64,000 bases of DNA from Bryopsis sp. KO-2023 (taxonomy: Eukaryota; Chlorophyta; Ulvophyceae; Bryopsidales; Bryopsidaceae), in assembly GCA_030272585.1 (NCBI GenBank), contig BSYQ01000009.1:3348001-3412000 (forward strand), given 5' to 3'. This document shows positions 23,401 to 34,323 of this stretch, piece by piece. The first letter of the stretch is position 1. The number at the start of each line of letters is the position of its first letter. Made by a program: the position numbers and the translations under genes. The notes beneath the pieces were generated by a model. That model had not been told where the DNA came from, searched no databases, and saw only the letters and a list, made by a program, of their open reading frames with translations.

Positions 23401-25505
23401 GCAAGACGAAGAAGAAGACGACCAAAACGAAGAAGAAAACGAAAACGAAGAGGATCAAGAGGATCAGCCAGATCAGGTGGATCACCAGTATGCAACTTCT
23501 AGTCGTGTTGTTTTTTGATCTATTTTGAGAAAGCCACTGTTGTGCTGTCCGTCTTGTCCAGCAGCTCTACATTGCAATGAAGTTGAGGGGGGGGGGGAAG
23601 ATCGAATTCACTGAAAACAAATATCCTGAAGGGGGTTGTGGTGTGCTGCATTTTCAGATACCACAAGAATTCATGTTCGATTCGGAAGGTGTGATTTTGG
23701 ACCCTTCCATTCTGATGTTCGCTCAAAATCAGCAAAAAGCTCAAGGTCGATCAGGGAGGGCAAAAACTCTCATCTTTTCTGAGGATCGCGGGAGGTACAT
23801 CAAACCTATGCTTCCAAAGGTGGGCAGTGAGATGGATAAACCTTGCGCATAGTTTCTCTTGAACCTGTCATTTGGATTGCTTCCCTGAGAAGCCTGGGGA
23901 AAACAGGGGGGGTGGGGTCGGTAATAAAGCAACAGGGCTTTTCTGTTAAGGTACTGATTCTCTGTTGACCACAAGCCTCATTTTCCATCCTCTTGAAAAC
24001 GGCTTCCCGAGATTTCGTAATTTTTTGCTTATTTTTTTGTGTTGTTGAGAGAGTGGAGGGCTTCTTTTTCCTTCTTATGTGGCTGTAGGGAGATAAGGTC
24101 CGACGATTGGCAGTCGATGCCACGTTACGAACAGCAGCACCCTACCAACTGTCACGAAGGAAGAGAGCTGAGTCATCAGGCAAAGGCACCGACAGAAAGG
24201 TGTTTGTCGAAAAGACTGACATGCGAGCGAAGAGAATGGCCAGAAAGGCCGGAGCTCTGGTCATTTTTGTCGTGGATGCCTCTGGATCGATGGCTCTCAA
24301 CAGAATGTCTTCGGCAAAGGGTGCTGCCATGCGATTGCTGGGAGAATCATACACCAGCCGTGACCAGGTGGATATATTGTTTGTTGTTGCTCGAGTTGTG
24401 GGAAGAGTTGATGGGTGGCTTTCTGATAACCACTTGCATCTCAGTCCAGCTAAAAAGAGTCTTTTCAACATTGTGGTGTGCTACTCAAGAAAATTCCTTA
24501 TCGATATGGAAAGCTTAGGAAACATACAATGTCCTTGTAGTTTCCAAACAATCTGAAACATTTGAGCCCGAGAAAATACAGGGTTTTCGACAGGGGTTGG
24601 TTGCAAAGATCTGAGCAGTCTCGTTTGTGATTCGATCAGGTCTCTTTGATTCCATTCTATGGGGATGCAGCCGAGGTTCTCTTGCCTCCATCTAAATCCA
24701 TCTCGATGGCCAGGAAGAGGCTGGATTCCTTGCCATGTGGTGGTGGGTCTCCACTGGCTCACGGCATTTCGATGGCGGTTCGAACTGGAATCAATGCTCA
24801 GTCGCGTGGAGAAGTTGGTCGGATTATGGTGGTTCTGATTACGGATGGCCGGGCGAATGTGAGCCTGGCAAAATCGAATGAGGAACCTGAAGCCATGATG
24901 CCTGATGCTCCGAAACCATCTCAAGAACAACTCAAGGTGCACATTGCAATTCTGACCAAAGTCTGTACCATCAACCCTACACACATGCACAAAAACGGAT
25001 GCATGAATCCCCCCTTCCAAAAAAAAAGAGAAAAGGAAAGGAAGGGAAAAAGAAGGGGCGGTTGCCCATACTTAGACAGACCATTCAAAAATTGCAATTC
25101 TTTGTCTTGATTCTGTTGCTACACACAAGTAAGTTTTAGAAGCTGGAGGAAAAGACGTATTTGAATCTTCCGGCCGAATTCTTGGCTCTACGAAATGAAA
25201 GCAAGCAGGAGATCGCTGCTCAAGAATATTGACCAAAAACTCTGAAAAAATGTGGGTTTGTGGATTTTGATTCGCTTTTTTTTTTGTGCTTTTCTCAGGA
25301 GGAGGTCTTGGATGTCTCGAAGAAATTGGCTCTGGCAGGTCTCCAGTTGTTGGTCATCGACACTGAGAACAAGTTCGTTTCGACCGGTTTTGCTGAGGAG
25401 ATTGCCACCGCGGCCCAAGGAAAATATTATTATCTTCCAAATGCCTCTGAACAAGCCATAGCTTCAGCAGCTTCCCAAGCAATGATGGAAGCTAAGGATT
25501 TGTGA
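20468..25505 (+). CDS. CHLD: Magnesium chelatase subunit D, plastid precursor
   Basis: ChlD, with ChlI and ChlH, inserts Mg2+ into protoporphyrin IX, the first committed step of chlorophyll synthesis, in the plastid stroma. Eleven exons: 20468-20630, 20756-21027, 21446-21577, 21918-22084, 22274-22484, 22837-22959, 23225-23476, 23658-23819, 24089-24367, 24640-24936 and 25299-25505. They total 2265 bases, a 754-residue frame. A transit peptide covers about the first 50 residues. The AAA+ half has [20 protein letters not shown], the degenerate P-loop [10 protein letters not shown] and the Walker B region [15 protein letters not shown] linker of eleven prolines and a long Asp/Glu-rich run follows in exon 7. 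The C-terminal VWA integrin-I domain has the metal site [11 protein letters not shown] and TDGRAN, and ends [16 protein letters not shown]. Several donors are of the form CAG/GTGGAT. Confidence 0.97.
21036..21103 (+). repeat. 34-bp tandem duplication in a CHLD intron
   Basis: Two head-to-tail 34-base copies (21036-21069 and 21070-21103) differ at one position. They lie just inside the second CHLD intron, a few bases after the 5' splice site. Confidence 0.92.
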
Positions 25506-28500
25506 GAGGAGGGAACGGGGCCAAGATTGACAGAAAATTTGAAAGGCTCGATACCGAAAAGAACGAAAAGCATGACATGAAGGGGACATAACAAATCGAG
25601 TTTTGGGTTACTTGGATTATGGCTGGTTGGTTGTTCCTTCTGTTTTGTTCTTCTATTTTTGTTCCTTTTTCTTTCCCCTCTTTTTGGGGTTCGTTTTTTT
25701 TTGCCGGTCTGATTGATCAGTAATGAGGACTAAGCATCGAACTTCAATTTTTTCTTGGAGGGGGGTTCTGTCGCTTTTGTGAAATTTCTGACGAGAACGG
25801 CAAGAATGAAAAGATAAGGAAAAAAAAATTGGCGAAGGAATGACATTTTTGACTATTTCTTGAGAGGATTTGGTTTTGGGGAGGTTTTGAGGGATTTTAC
25901 GCATTCTTTTCCTCTCATTTCTCGTTGGAGTTTTTGGGGAAACACTGTTTTTGATTGAAAGCATAGAGCGGGGCGATTGGGGAGATCGGATACTAGACTC
26001 TCTTTTTCTTGTGGTGGTGGTGGCTGGATGGGATTTAACTTGTAGTTGCATTTGCTCACCGAAAAAAGTCAGATGTGGCAATCAATGCCAGTGGCATTGG
26101 CCGAGGGAAAACCCAAATTTTGTTCGTTCTGAGAAGGCTGTTTCTGAGTTCAATGCAGGTTTGTTGCTTGCTTCAGGGTATTTATTGCCTTTCCTTCATT
26201 TGTCAATGGAACTTTGCTTCATTTTCTAAAGATGAAAGAAAGGTAACCTTTGAAAGGGGTCATTTCCAATAGTGAAGGAGCTGGACGTGAAAGTGTGGAT
26301 AGCTTCGAATGAAGTTTTCTGAACACCTGGCCCTTGTTCAATCCAAGTGGAGCCCAGACCATTTGCAGTTCCAGCTGCCTCCAACAACCTACATCGCTTC
26401 ATCCACAACCATCCCATCAACAGTTTCTGTCTGCCCTGTCGTTCAGGCTTCATCTAACAGCCCAAAATTACACACTTTGCTTTTCTTGCACACAGAGTCC
26501 TGACCACACGTCCAAGTGTTCTGGACGATCTCCTGTGGTGGGATCGATTGAAGTACCACCAGTGGCTGAGTGTCATTTGGATATTCACATGAATGTCAGT
26601 GGGAATTTCTTATGTGGAAGTCTTGTCTATTTGTTGTGTTTGTTGTGAGAAACACTCATGGTTTGGGTGGACTAATGGTCCTTAGCACCACCGAATTCTA
26701 AAACCAGCGATCACCCGATAACAATTAAGGGTAAGCAACTACTCGGCTTTCCAAACAAGGCCTCGATTAAAAGGAACCCCCACAAATAAGCATGTCTTGA
26801 GACCTTTTTTAAATTGCATTGCAACACCCACAATTCTTTTAAAATTCTCTTCCTGCTCTTTTCTCTTTTCTTAAAAACCTGAAAAGCTGGAAATTTTTTT
26901 TACCCCCTTCCAGCAAAGTCCTTCTTGTTTGTTCTTCAAGGGAAAATAAAAACGTGGGGCCATATGCAGCCCTTCCTACCCCATCCCAACACAAAACCGA
27001 CCTTATTAATTACTATTATTTGTTCAGTTCATGTCATTAACTCGGAGGGTACCCACCCAACATCCATCAATACAACTGTAGGACTAAACACTACCCTCCA
27101 AGCGGAAAAATCCATAAAGAACTGAGAGTATCCTATTATCATCCGAGTCCACCAACCTGGCCATTTCTATTTCCTCTTCTGAATTTCGAAAAGGAAAGCC
27201 CTGGTTCACAAATGTCAATTGTCTTTGTTGAAAAACACCTACTCGAATGCAGGAAGATGTGGGGTTTCTTGAGGATCGAAAATACAAAATACAAAAATTG
27301 CCCCACGTGCGTTTGTCTCCTTGTCAACCCCCCCTCCCTCTCCCCAAAAAACCCCAAATGAAACGCAAAACAATTATGAAAGGATTTTCTTCAACACATA
27401 TGTGTGTGTGTGGCTTTTTTCCTCCGTTTTCTCTCCCCTTATTTGCTCTACACACATGTTGCGTTCATTCCTTGAAACACACCAAGGATACAGAAAATCC
27501 CCTCCCAGAAAATAACTTATACAAGAGGCCCTTGTTATTTAGTTTTGTTACCCCTCCACGAACACCCCTCTCTTTCCACAGAGATTTTTCTACGCCCTAG
27601 CCAATGCCCTAAGAATATTTTAAAGAAACAACCTTCCAATTCTCTCCAGGTTTTTTGTCAAAAAACCACCAGACAATTATGATCATATATATATCCGTGC
27701 ACATCTCAAAGCAAATCAGCCTGGCTGACAAAAAAGCTCCATTAGTTTTGCTTTCGGAAATTTCCACCCCACCCAAACTCAGTAAAAGCTTCCCGAATAA
27801 TTACACCCTGTACAGATTTACTACGGTTTCTTTTCTCCTTTTTTCTCCCATGTCTTACTTTTTTGTTGCTCAATTCGAGAGCTTCATTATCAAGAATAAA
27901 GACCTTCCAAGTGGCAAATGCACTCACTCATTTTTAATTTTCTCTCTCTCTCCTTCCTGTTTCTTTCCCACATTTAAGAAATATGGGGCAAAAAAAAGTG
28001 AGGGGTACGCCATTTTTCCCAATCTGCATTCTTGTTTTTCAATTCTAATTTCTCAAATTGATAGAAAAAAAAATTGTTCCGATTATTTATGAACAAAAGA
28101 AGATATGCGTCAAACAGAAAATCCCTGAATAAAAAATGCAGGGTCCAGGGAAAGGTCATAAGGAGGTCCCAGCCATGCAGAGATGTGGGTCGGCTTTAAA
28201 TTCTTGGATATTCAAAACAAAAAAACTCTCACATACAGACTCAAATGTATGTTTATAAACACATATACCCCCTACAACAAGGAAGGCTTTGCAAAAATCA
28301 TGAACCTTAACTAAAAAATACCACTTTCAAATTCGAAGACACATTCAAGTTGGAAAACACACACCCACACAAAATGTTTCTGTAAGGTGGCTAGGCCCAA
28401 TCAAAAAAGCTCGCGTCGAATTTTTCTCATTGCAATTTCCCTGACTTCTCCCCTTTTCTGTTAAAAAGGGGCTTATCTCTTTCCCCCCGGGGAAAAAACC

Positions 28501-29699
28501 ATAAGTCTTCAGCCAAAAAAAAATGCAAAGGAAAAAAAGTCCGAAAAAACAAACAAACAAAAAACAACCGAAACAAAAAACAAAACAGCCCCCCAAAAAG
28601 AGCAACACAAAAAAAGGATTGTGAGAAATTGGCCAAAGGAATGAGGGAATGGCCAATCGTAAAAATAAAGATTCCACCCTCCTTCTCCACCTCCTAACTG
28701 TTGTTAGATAAAATAGCACTACCAAATCTTCACCATGCACACTCTTGTGCTTCCTATCAACACTCTGCCTTTCAGTGTTTTTTTTTTCTGCTTAGCCCCC
28801 CCCTTCCCCCAGTCTAGTCATTAAAAAAAAAAAAAAACGAACAAAAAAAAACACGTCATTTCGTTTGCCCCTTATTCAATACACAAACCAATCTCCTCCA
28901 TCAATATGTTTTGACCTCTCTTTTTTTCTTTTTTTTGAGTTTTCATAAATAATCTGGCGCCGTAACTTTAATCCACCGAAATACATACATATATAGAAAC
29001 AAAACAAAAAAAGAAAGAAAGAAAAAAAGCTACACGTATTTTAAAAAAACATATCTGCCTGAGAACTACCCACACATATCTCACACTATTTAGAATGCAA
29101 CCAAAACCCTCCATCTTCCTCCTCATTTTTTTTCGCCCTTCAAAATACAATTTCTTTAGTGGGTTTCTATTCCCTTCAATTCTTTTTTTTGGTTCTTTTT
29201 CCCCCCCTTCAATAAACTTCAATTGCATTTGTCTTCCTGACAACCCCAAAATATTCTCATCTAACCAAAGTTGATTGGAGAGCTTCAGACACGTATCTCT
29301 TTCTTTCTTTTTTTTTTTTTCTTTTTCCAAGTTTTTTCAGTTCTTTCCTTTGTTTTGTTTTTATAGCTTCTTATTGAAATAATCGAAACTCAACCCAACT
29401 TCAACACCAAAGAAAGCCCCTCAGGATCCAACATCTGTTGCTTTTTTTACCTTCCCTGTGATTCTCTCTCTCTCTTTTCTTTTTTCTTTCTTTTTTCCCC
29501 AAAGAGGGCTGACTCAATGGGAAAGAGAATCCTTATCTTTCACTCCTTTTTTTTCCCTTTTTTTTCTTAAAACCTTCTTTTCCCCATCGAAATTGCTGAC
29601 CCAAACCACCATCAGCTCTGAATGTGATATATGCAACTGCAATTTACCCCTCCCCTCCCCCCTTTTTCTTACAAAAAAAGCAACCTCAAAATAGAACCC
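25506..29699. other. Gene-poor A/T- and pyrimidine-rich stretch
   Basis: About 4.2 kb between CHLD and the BTB gene with no frame that I can link to a family. It is full of T, C and A runs and short low-complexity open frames on both strands. The 3' UTRs of both flanking genes must lie at its ends. An RNA gene or fast-evolving protein cannot be excluded from sequence alone. Confidence 0.5.
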
Positions 29700-31114
29700 T
29701 TAAGTTTTGTACACTTGACTGTGCTTGAACAATCGTTCTTCGCACAGATCCCTGGTAGCCCTGGGGGTGTTCTCCAAAAAGCAAGAAGCGCATTGCAAAC
29801 TGGAATACATCTTTCCACAGGGGCACCTCCCGAACTCAGCTGCACATTGACCCAACACAGCAGCGATCGCATAAATGCTCCGTAAGCTGACCCGGTGTTC
29901 TTGCAGTTTCTGAAACCCATCCTCCGTCTTGGTGGAACCCATGTTTGTGTAAGCGAGTGCCTGGAGAATTATTGCTTGACATTTCACCTTGAGGCATTCC
30001 AGGCCCCACCTCTCGGCGATGCTCAGCCATTTTGCAGCATCCAAGTTTTCGCACGGAGGAGAAACGGCTTGCGCTGCGTGAGATGGGCTGGTCGGCCGTT
30101 TCGGGGCATGACACATGCTTGCAGTGTACCCTGTTAAGAAATATATATTGCAGCACACCTTAGCATGGTGAATTTAATGGAAAGAATTAGCATGCCAGTA
30201 ATGTTCAATTCGGCACACAGCAACACAGACCTGACAAAACTGAACAAAAACCAACACAGAACTGACTTTATTATTTTATTGTTTACATTTTTATTTTATT
30301 TTTTTTTGGGGGGGGGGTGCATTTTCAAAAAGTCTTTAAAATTATTTTCTTGGAAGTGTACCGACCAGCAAAGTGCATGTTGGCAGTCTCCTTGCAAAGC
30401 AGGGGCTCGCAAATCTTTATCATTGATGGCATGTCAAATTTGTCGGCAAGGGTTACCAGAACAATCGCATCTTCAAACTGCACAACAAGGAGCACTCTCA
30501 GAGTGGGTGAATTACAATTAAAGTAAAAATATGGGTTTCATCCATCAGTGCTGACCACTCAGTGTATATAGACATATACACACATTTATGAGGTGTTCAT
30601 CCTGATAAAATACAGCAGCAAAACCTTCATTTCTTGATTTTTTTTTTTTTTGGGGGGGGGGGTTCGCTTTAGATTTGGACCACTTTTTTTTGGTTTCTAC
30701 AGCTGCCAAAAAGAAAATAGCATAATAAGTCAGGCAGCTGCATTGCAATCGAATCTTGGAGAGGCCGGCCCCCTTTCAGTTCCTGGCCATTCAGTTGTGA
30801 ATCTGGAAAATTACCTTGTCCACGGTCGCATGGCGATTGTACATGTACTGAAGCAACATCTCCACGTCCTTCAGCCTCGTGGGTGGGTCGAGAGTCAGCA
30901 CCAGTCGATCCCCTCCCGAGCAATTCTTGACCTCCCCTTTCTGCACGTCGGTCAACAATTTTCTGAAGAACCTCGAGTGCATTATCAGCGCTTGACTGTG
31001 CAAGGGCACCTCCGTGCCTTCCACCAGCAGACTCATATCGCAGGTGTCCCGAAAGCATTCCCCACCATCCACGAGGTGGCTGAACGACTCCGATGAGCAC
31101 TCAATGCTGGCCAT
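29700..31114 (-). CDS. BTB/POZ-domain protein with C-terminal cysteine cluster
   Basis: Three exons, 31114-30815, 30477-30366 and 30130-29700, give an intact 280-residue frame. Residues about 20-110 form a BTB fold: DMSLLVEGTEVPLHSQALIM, then HSRFFRKLLTDV, and after the intron VLVTLADKFDMPSMIKICE. BTB proteins typically act as dimerising adaptors for Cullin-3 ubiquitin ligases or as scaffolds; the role here is inferred. A BACK-like helical part follows (AAKWLSIAERWGLECLKVKC). The last 60 residues contain a Cys cluster, CAAEFGRCPCGKMYSSLQCASC, split here by my notation only, that might bind zinc. The start is the first Met in frame before the BTB fold (MASIECSSESF). An intron carries a T(n)G(n) homopolymer junction at about 30299-30317 and another lies at 30638-30662. 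Confidence 0.82.
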
Positions 31115-32772
31115 GGAGGTGGAAAAACGACGGAAATCGGTCCTACTTTTTTCGCGAGTCACCGGGTGCGACTCCGGCACACGGATGCAATGCGTCCAGG
31201 AGGCACCCAGTGCACAAGTCGGCGAGAAAAGGGGGATCGGTGTCGGAGACCTTCCTCCAGAACAGCAACGACGACGAAAACAACAAAAAATGCAATCTCT
31301 GAATCGAAAACGGCGGCCCGATGTTCTCCTCCCCGTCTTATTGCCTATTTTCACTTCTTTTTTCAGAAACGAGAAACGTTGTTGGGAGGCTTCATGAACC
31401 AATCAGCTGGAAAACAGCCCAACAACGTGGCAGCGGTTGCCACAGGGTCATCTCACTTCACTCTATGAACGTGTCCTGTCACTGTGCTATTGCAGCTGGT
31501 GTGGTCGAATTCGAGGGGGAATCCGGGGGCTGGTGTTTGCCTCCTTGTGAAGCTTCACCTCACAGCCCACCCAAGAAAAGACCAAAAAAAAGAAAAAGAA
31601 AGGTCCGAAGAATTGTTGTCGCGGGGTACAATTCAGGCTCCTTTTCACAATATCTTCGTCTGCTGGTTTTTCTTTTGCCTCATGCTGGAACTGTGACTAC
31701 TTGCAATGTTTATCAGATTCCAGCTCTGGGTCAAGTGCCACAGGCAAAACTCCTTCAATTAGTGTTTTGCTTTTTCTTCTCAAATCAAATGTATCAAACA
31801 TTCACCAATCCACCCTTCCCCCTATCGATTTGTTTCAGGCATCAAAACATGTGAAGGAAGAGCCCTTTGGAATCTTCTACTGATTCTTTCTCTATTTTTT
31901 CCGATTCTTTATTTTTTTTTCTCTATTTTGTGGGGCTCACAACTTGTGTACCCATGGTCCCAGCCAGATCTTGTGAACAACTGTGCACCCTGTACAAGGT
32001 CAAAACAGCGATCTGATGCCGAATTCATCAGTGGCAACCAGCCATGCCCTGACCAGGCCGAATGGGCAACAAGTGGGTAGACCCATGGTGCAATAAACGT
32101 GGTGTAGCCCAAATAAGAGTTCCTCAACAGATCCAGCGGGATCAACAGTTGTGGCTGTGGCGACAAATGCCCACCTCAGGAGCCACATCCCACTTACAAT
32201 TAGAGTCGGCCAGTCCCCACGTTGAACAGGGTCTTGTACGATAATGCCTTTGGAATCACCCCATTCAATTTTGCCACCATGACTCAATCGAGCACTCTCT
32301 CTTTTTCTCACACAAATTACAATGTTCACTGGTTTTTTCTTTACAAAACTGCTGGAAATCATAAAAGAAAAAGCAGAACTATTCTCAGCAATCTTTTCAT
32401 AGTGTAAATACATCCAGATCTCTATCTCCCTCACATATAGATCTTCCCCAGGCCAACCCGCCCCCTTTTCGTTCTTCTCCATGTTACAGTTATACAATAC
32501 AGTGCGAAAAAAAAGGGGGAAAAAAAGCGCCCAAAAACAATCCGAGCTGTTCCATTTCCAATCTCTTGGGAACATTTCTCGGAATAAAACTACACTCGTT
32601 CGTTCATCAAAACTGGTCGCAGAAGTCTCTACCAACCAAACCCTTTCAGTCATATGTTTATATATATATATTATCTTCTCAAAAACTCTCAGGAAAAAAA
32701 AGAAACAGGGGAAAATTCCTCGATCAGGAATTTTTTTTCCCCAGACCCCCGTTCAGAGCAATTTGACGGGAT
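31115..32772. other. Spacer upstream of the BTB gene and downstream of the SnoaL-like gene
   Basis: Contains several overlapping open frames of 100-217 codons on both strands, but none shows a domain, a plausible splice-linked extension or consistent composition. It should hold the BTB promoter and the 3' UTR of the SnoaL-like gene. Confidence 0.5.
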
Positions 32773-33459
32773 TCAACCGAAGTGCAACTTGGCCAAATGA
32801 ACGTTCATAGGGTCACTCTCCAGAGCGGCCTGAGACTTCTCCTCGGCGGTTGGGGTTCTGTAATCCGTCACTTCCGTTAATTGGGATCGCTCGTGGTTGA
32901 ACGAGAAAGTGCTTATCCCAGCAAAATTGCTCGTGTGCCTCGTCGGGGGGTTTCCGTGATAACGACCCAAGTTCGTTCCACACGCCTCCCACCTCACGAC
33001 AATATTCGTCACATCGCTGGTGGAGAATTCCACGGGCTCGACGACCAAGTCGGGGTACCCCTTTCTCAACATCTGGACGAATCTCTTGAACGCGCTGGGT
33101 CCGACGATCAGTTTGGACCTCCTCCAGACGGGGTCGTTGTGCACGAAAGTGGGATCCAGAATGTCGTCGGCCACGCTGACGTCTCCCTTCGTCAAGAGAT
33201 CGTTGAAGTACACGTGACAGAGGTCGACCATCTCCTTCACCCTCCAGTCTTGGATCTCGTCGCTCTCGCGATATGCGACGACGGCTTTTTGGCGAAAACC
33301 TGAACCGCCTTTTGGAACTCTCCTCGCGCTCGTCGCATCGTGCCGAGGGGAAAGTCGCAAACGGTCCCTGTGGCCTCTGAAAGCGCTTTTCGAGCTGAGA
33401 CGCTGACGGGGCGTGGTGGCGCCCCACTTCACCCCACGGTTGAGAGTTGTATTCAACAT
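32773..33459 (-). CDS. SnoaL-like (NTF2-fold) plastid protein
   Basis: Single-exon frame of 228 residues. The first 60 are Arg/Ser/Thr-rich with few acids (MLNTTLNRGVKWGATTPRQR...), typical of a plastid transit peptide. The rest resembles the SnoaL-like polyketide-cyclase / ester-cyclase family: a helix with YFNDLLTKGDVSVADDIL, then PTFVHNDP, GPSAFKRFVQMLRKGYPDL, a strand pair VTNIVVRWEACGTNLG and FAGISTFSFN near the C terminus. Members of this NTF2-like superfamily include cyclases and many proteins without known activity, so I give no reaction. The predicted position is the stroma. Intronless structure is unusual beside its neighbours. Confidence 0.8.
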   Translation of the reverse strand: MLNTTLNRGVKWGATTPRQRLSSKSAFRGHRDRLRLSPRHDATSARRVPKGGSGFRQKAVVAYRESDEIQDWRVKEMVDLCHVYFNDLLTKGDVSVADDILDPTFVHNDPVWRRSKLIVGPSAFKRFVQMLRKGYPDLVVEPVEFSTSDVTNIVVRWEACGTNLGRYHGNPPTRHTSNFAGISTFSFNHERSQLTEVTDYRTPTAEEKSQAALESDPMNVHLAKLHFG

Positions 33460-33768
33460 CCAAAAAAGCTCGTTCGTTGGTTCCTTCTTTTCCTCTTTCG
33501 TCGGAACCTACCAGCAGTCGAGAAAACAAAATCTATAAGCCTTGAACACGACTGGCAGACCAGGGATGAAAAGCTCCCAAATCATTCGAAAGCACGTCAC
33601 TCCACGTAGTCGCCAACCAGAATTCGGGGGGCGGGCGCATGGTGTGGCCGACTTCTCCTTTCGGTTATCCTGTCTTTTCCGAGGGTTGGCTTGTTGCGAG
33701 TGCCCCCCTCCACCACTGTATTAAACACGATTTCAGGATATGATCAGAAAAGAAGAAATTGTAGTCGA

Positions 33769-33853
33769 GCACAAGTGGCCGAGTGGTCCAAGGCGTCAGA
33801 CTTAAGACCTGATGGAGCTAGTCTCCGCGTGGGTTCGAACCCCACCTTGTGCA
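33769..33853 (+). tRNA. tRNA-Leu (anticodon TAA)
   Basis: The 85-base gene has a perfect 7-bp acceptor stem (GCACAAG with CTTGTGC) and discriminator A. Box A (TGGCCGAGTGG) and box B (GGTTCGAACCC) are intact. The anticodon loop CTTAAGA places TAA at positions 34-36, and the long variable arm is as expected for leucine. No intron and no encoded CCA, as in nuclear tRNAs. The closing pair of the anticodon stem is A-C (31-39) instead of A-U. Confidence 0.97.
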
Positions 33854-34323
33854 CGAATGAAAAGTGATGTCCATATCCATTTCGCATGGTTCGGCCTTTT
33901 CCATTTGTTCGAAAAACCACTATGTCCATATCCCCTTTCCACGATTGATCCACCCCCCGTTTTGCGTTCGTTCACAGAACTATTCATCCCACCCGTCTGA
34001 TCGAAACATCGAGTTCTCTATCTAAGGTCGACTGACAGGCCACGAATTCCTTTGAAGAGAACAATCGATGGTGGCTTTTCTGCATGATCTGTTTGGTGAG
34101 CAATTTCAAGAGATGGTCGAATGGATTCTGGTAGTCATGATTGGCTTGACTAGTATCTAGTACCATTGGGCTGGTGAACAAAACAAATGCATTACAAATG
34201 CTCTTCTTTTCTACAAATATAATCTGATGGATCTCTATTCGCACTCTAAACACCCCTACTCTACACCTCCCAAAGAACCACACATGATCGCTGAGAAAGC
34301 CCAGAACAAAAGTAGCTAACTGG
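33854..34323. other. Spacer after tRNA-Leu
   Basis: About 470 bases holding the 3' flanks of the tRNA and of SNU23. Nothing else was recognised. Confidence 0.55.

Noticed and set aside
31321-31854. 177-codon plus-strand open frame
   Set aside because: Starts inside the 5' flank of the BTB gene and has no recognisable domain or coding pattern.
32000-32653. 217-codon minus-strand open frame between BTB and SnoaL-like genes
   Set aside because: No domain, low-complexity parts, no good start context or splice partners; probably chance.
32813-33529. 238-codon minus-strand open frame
   Set aside because: It overlaps the SnoaL-like gene in another frame, is Arg-rich low complexity, and lacks family similarity.
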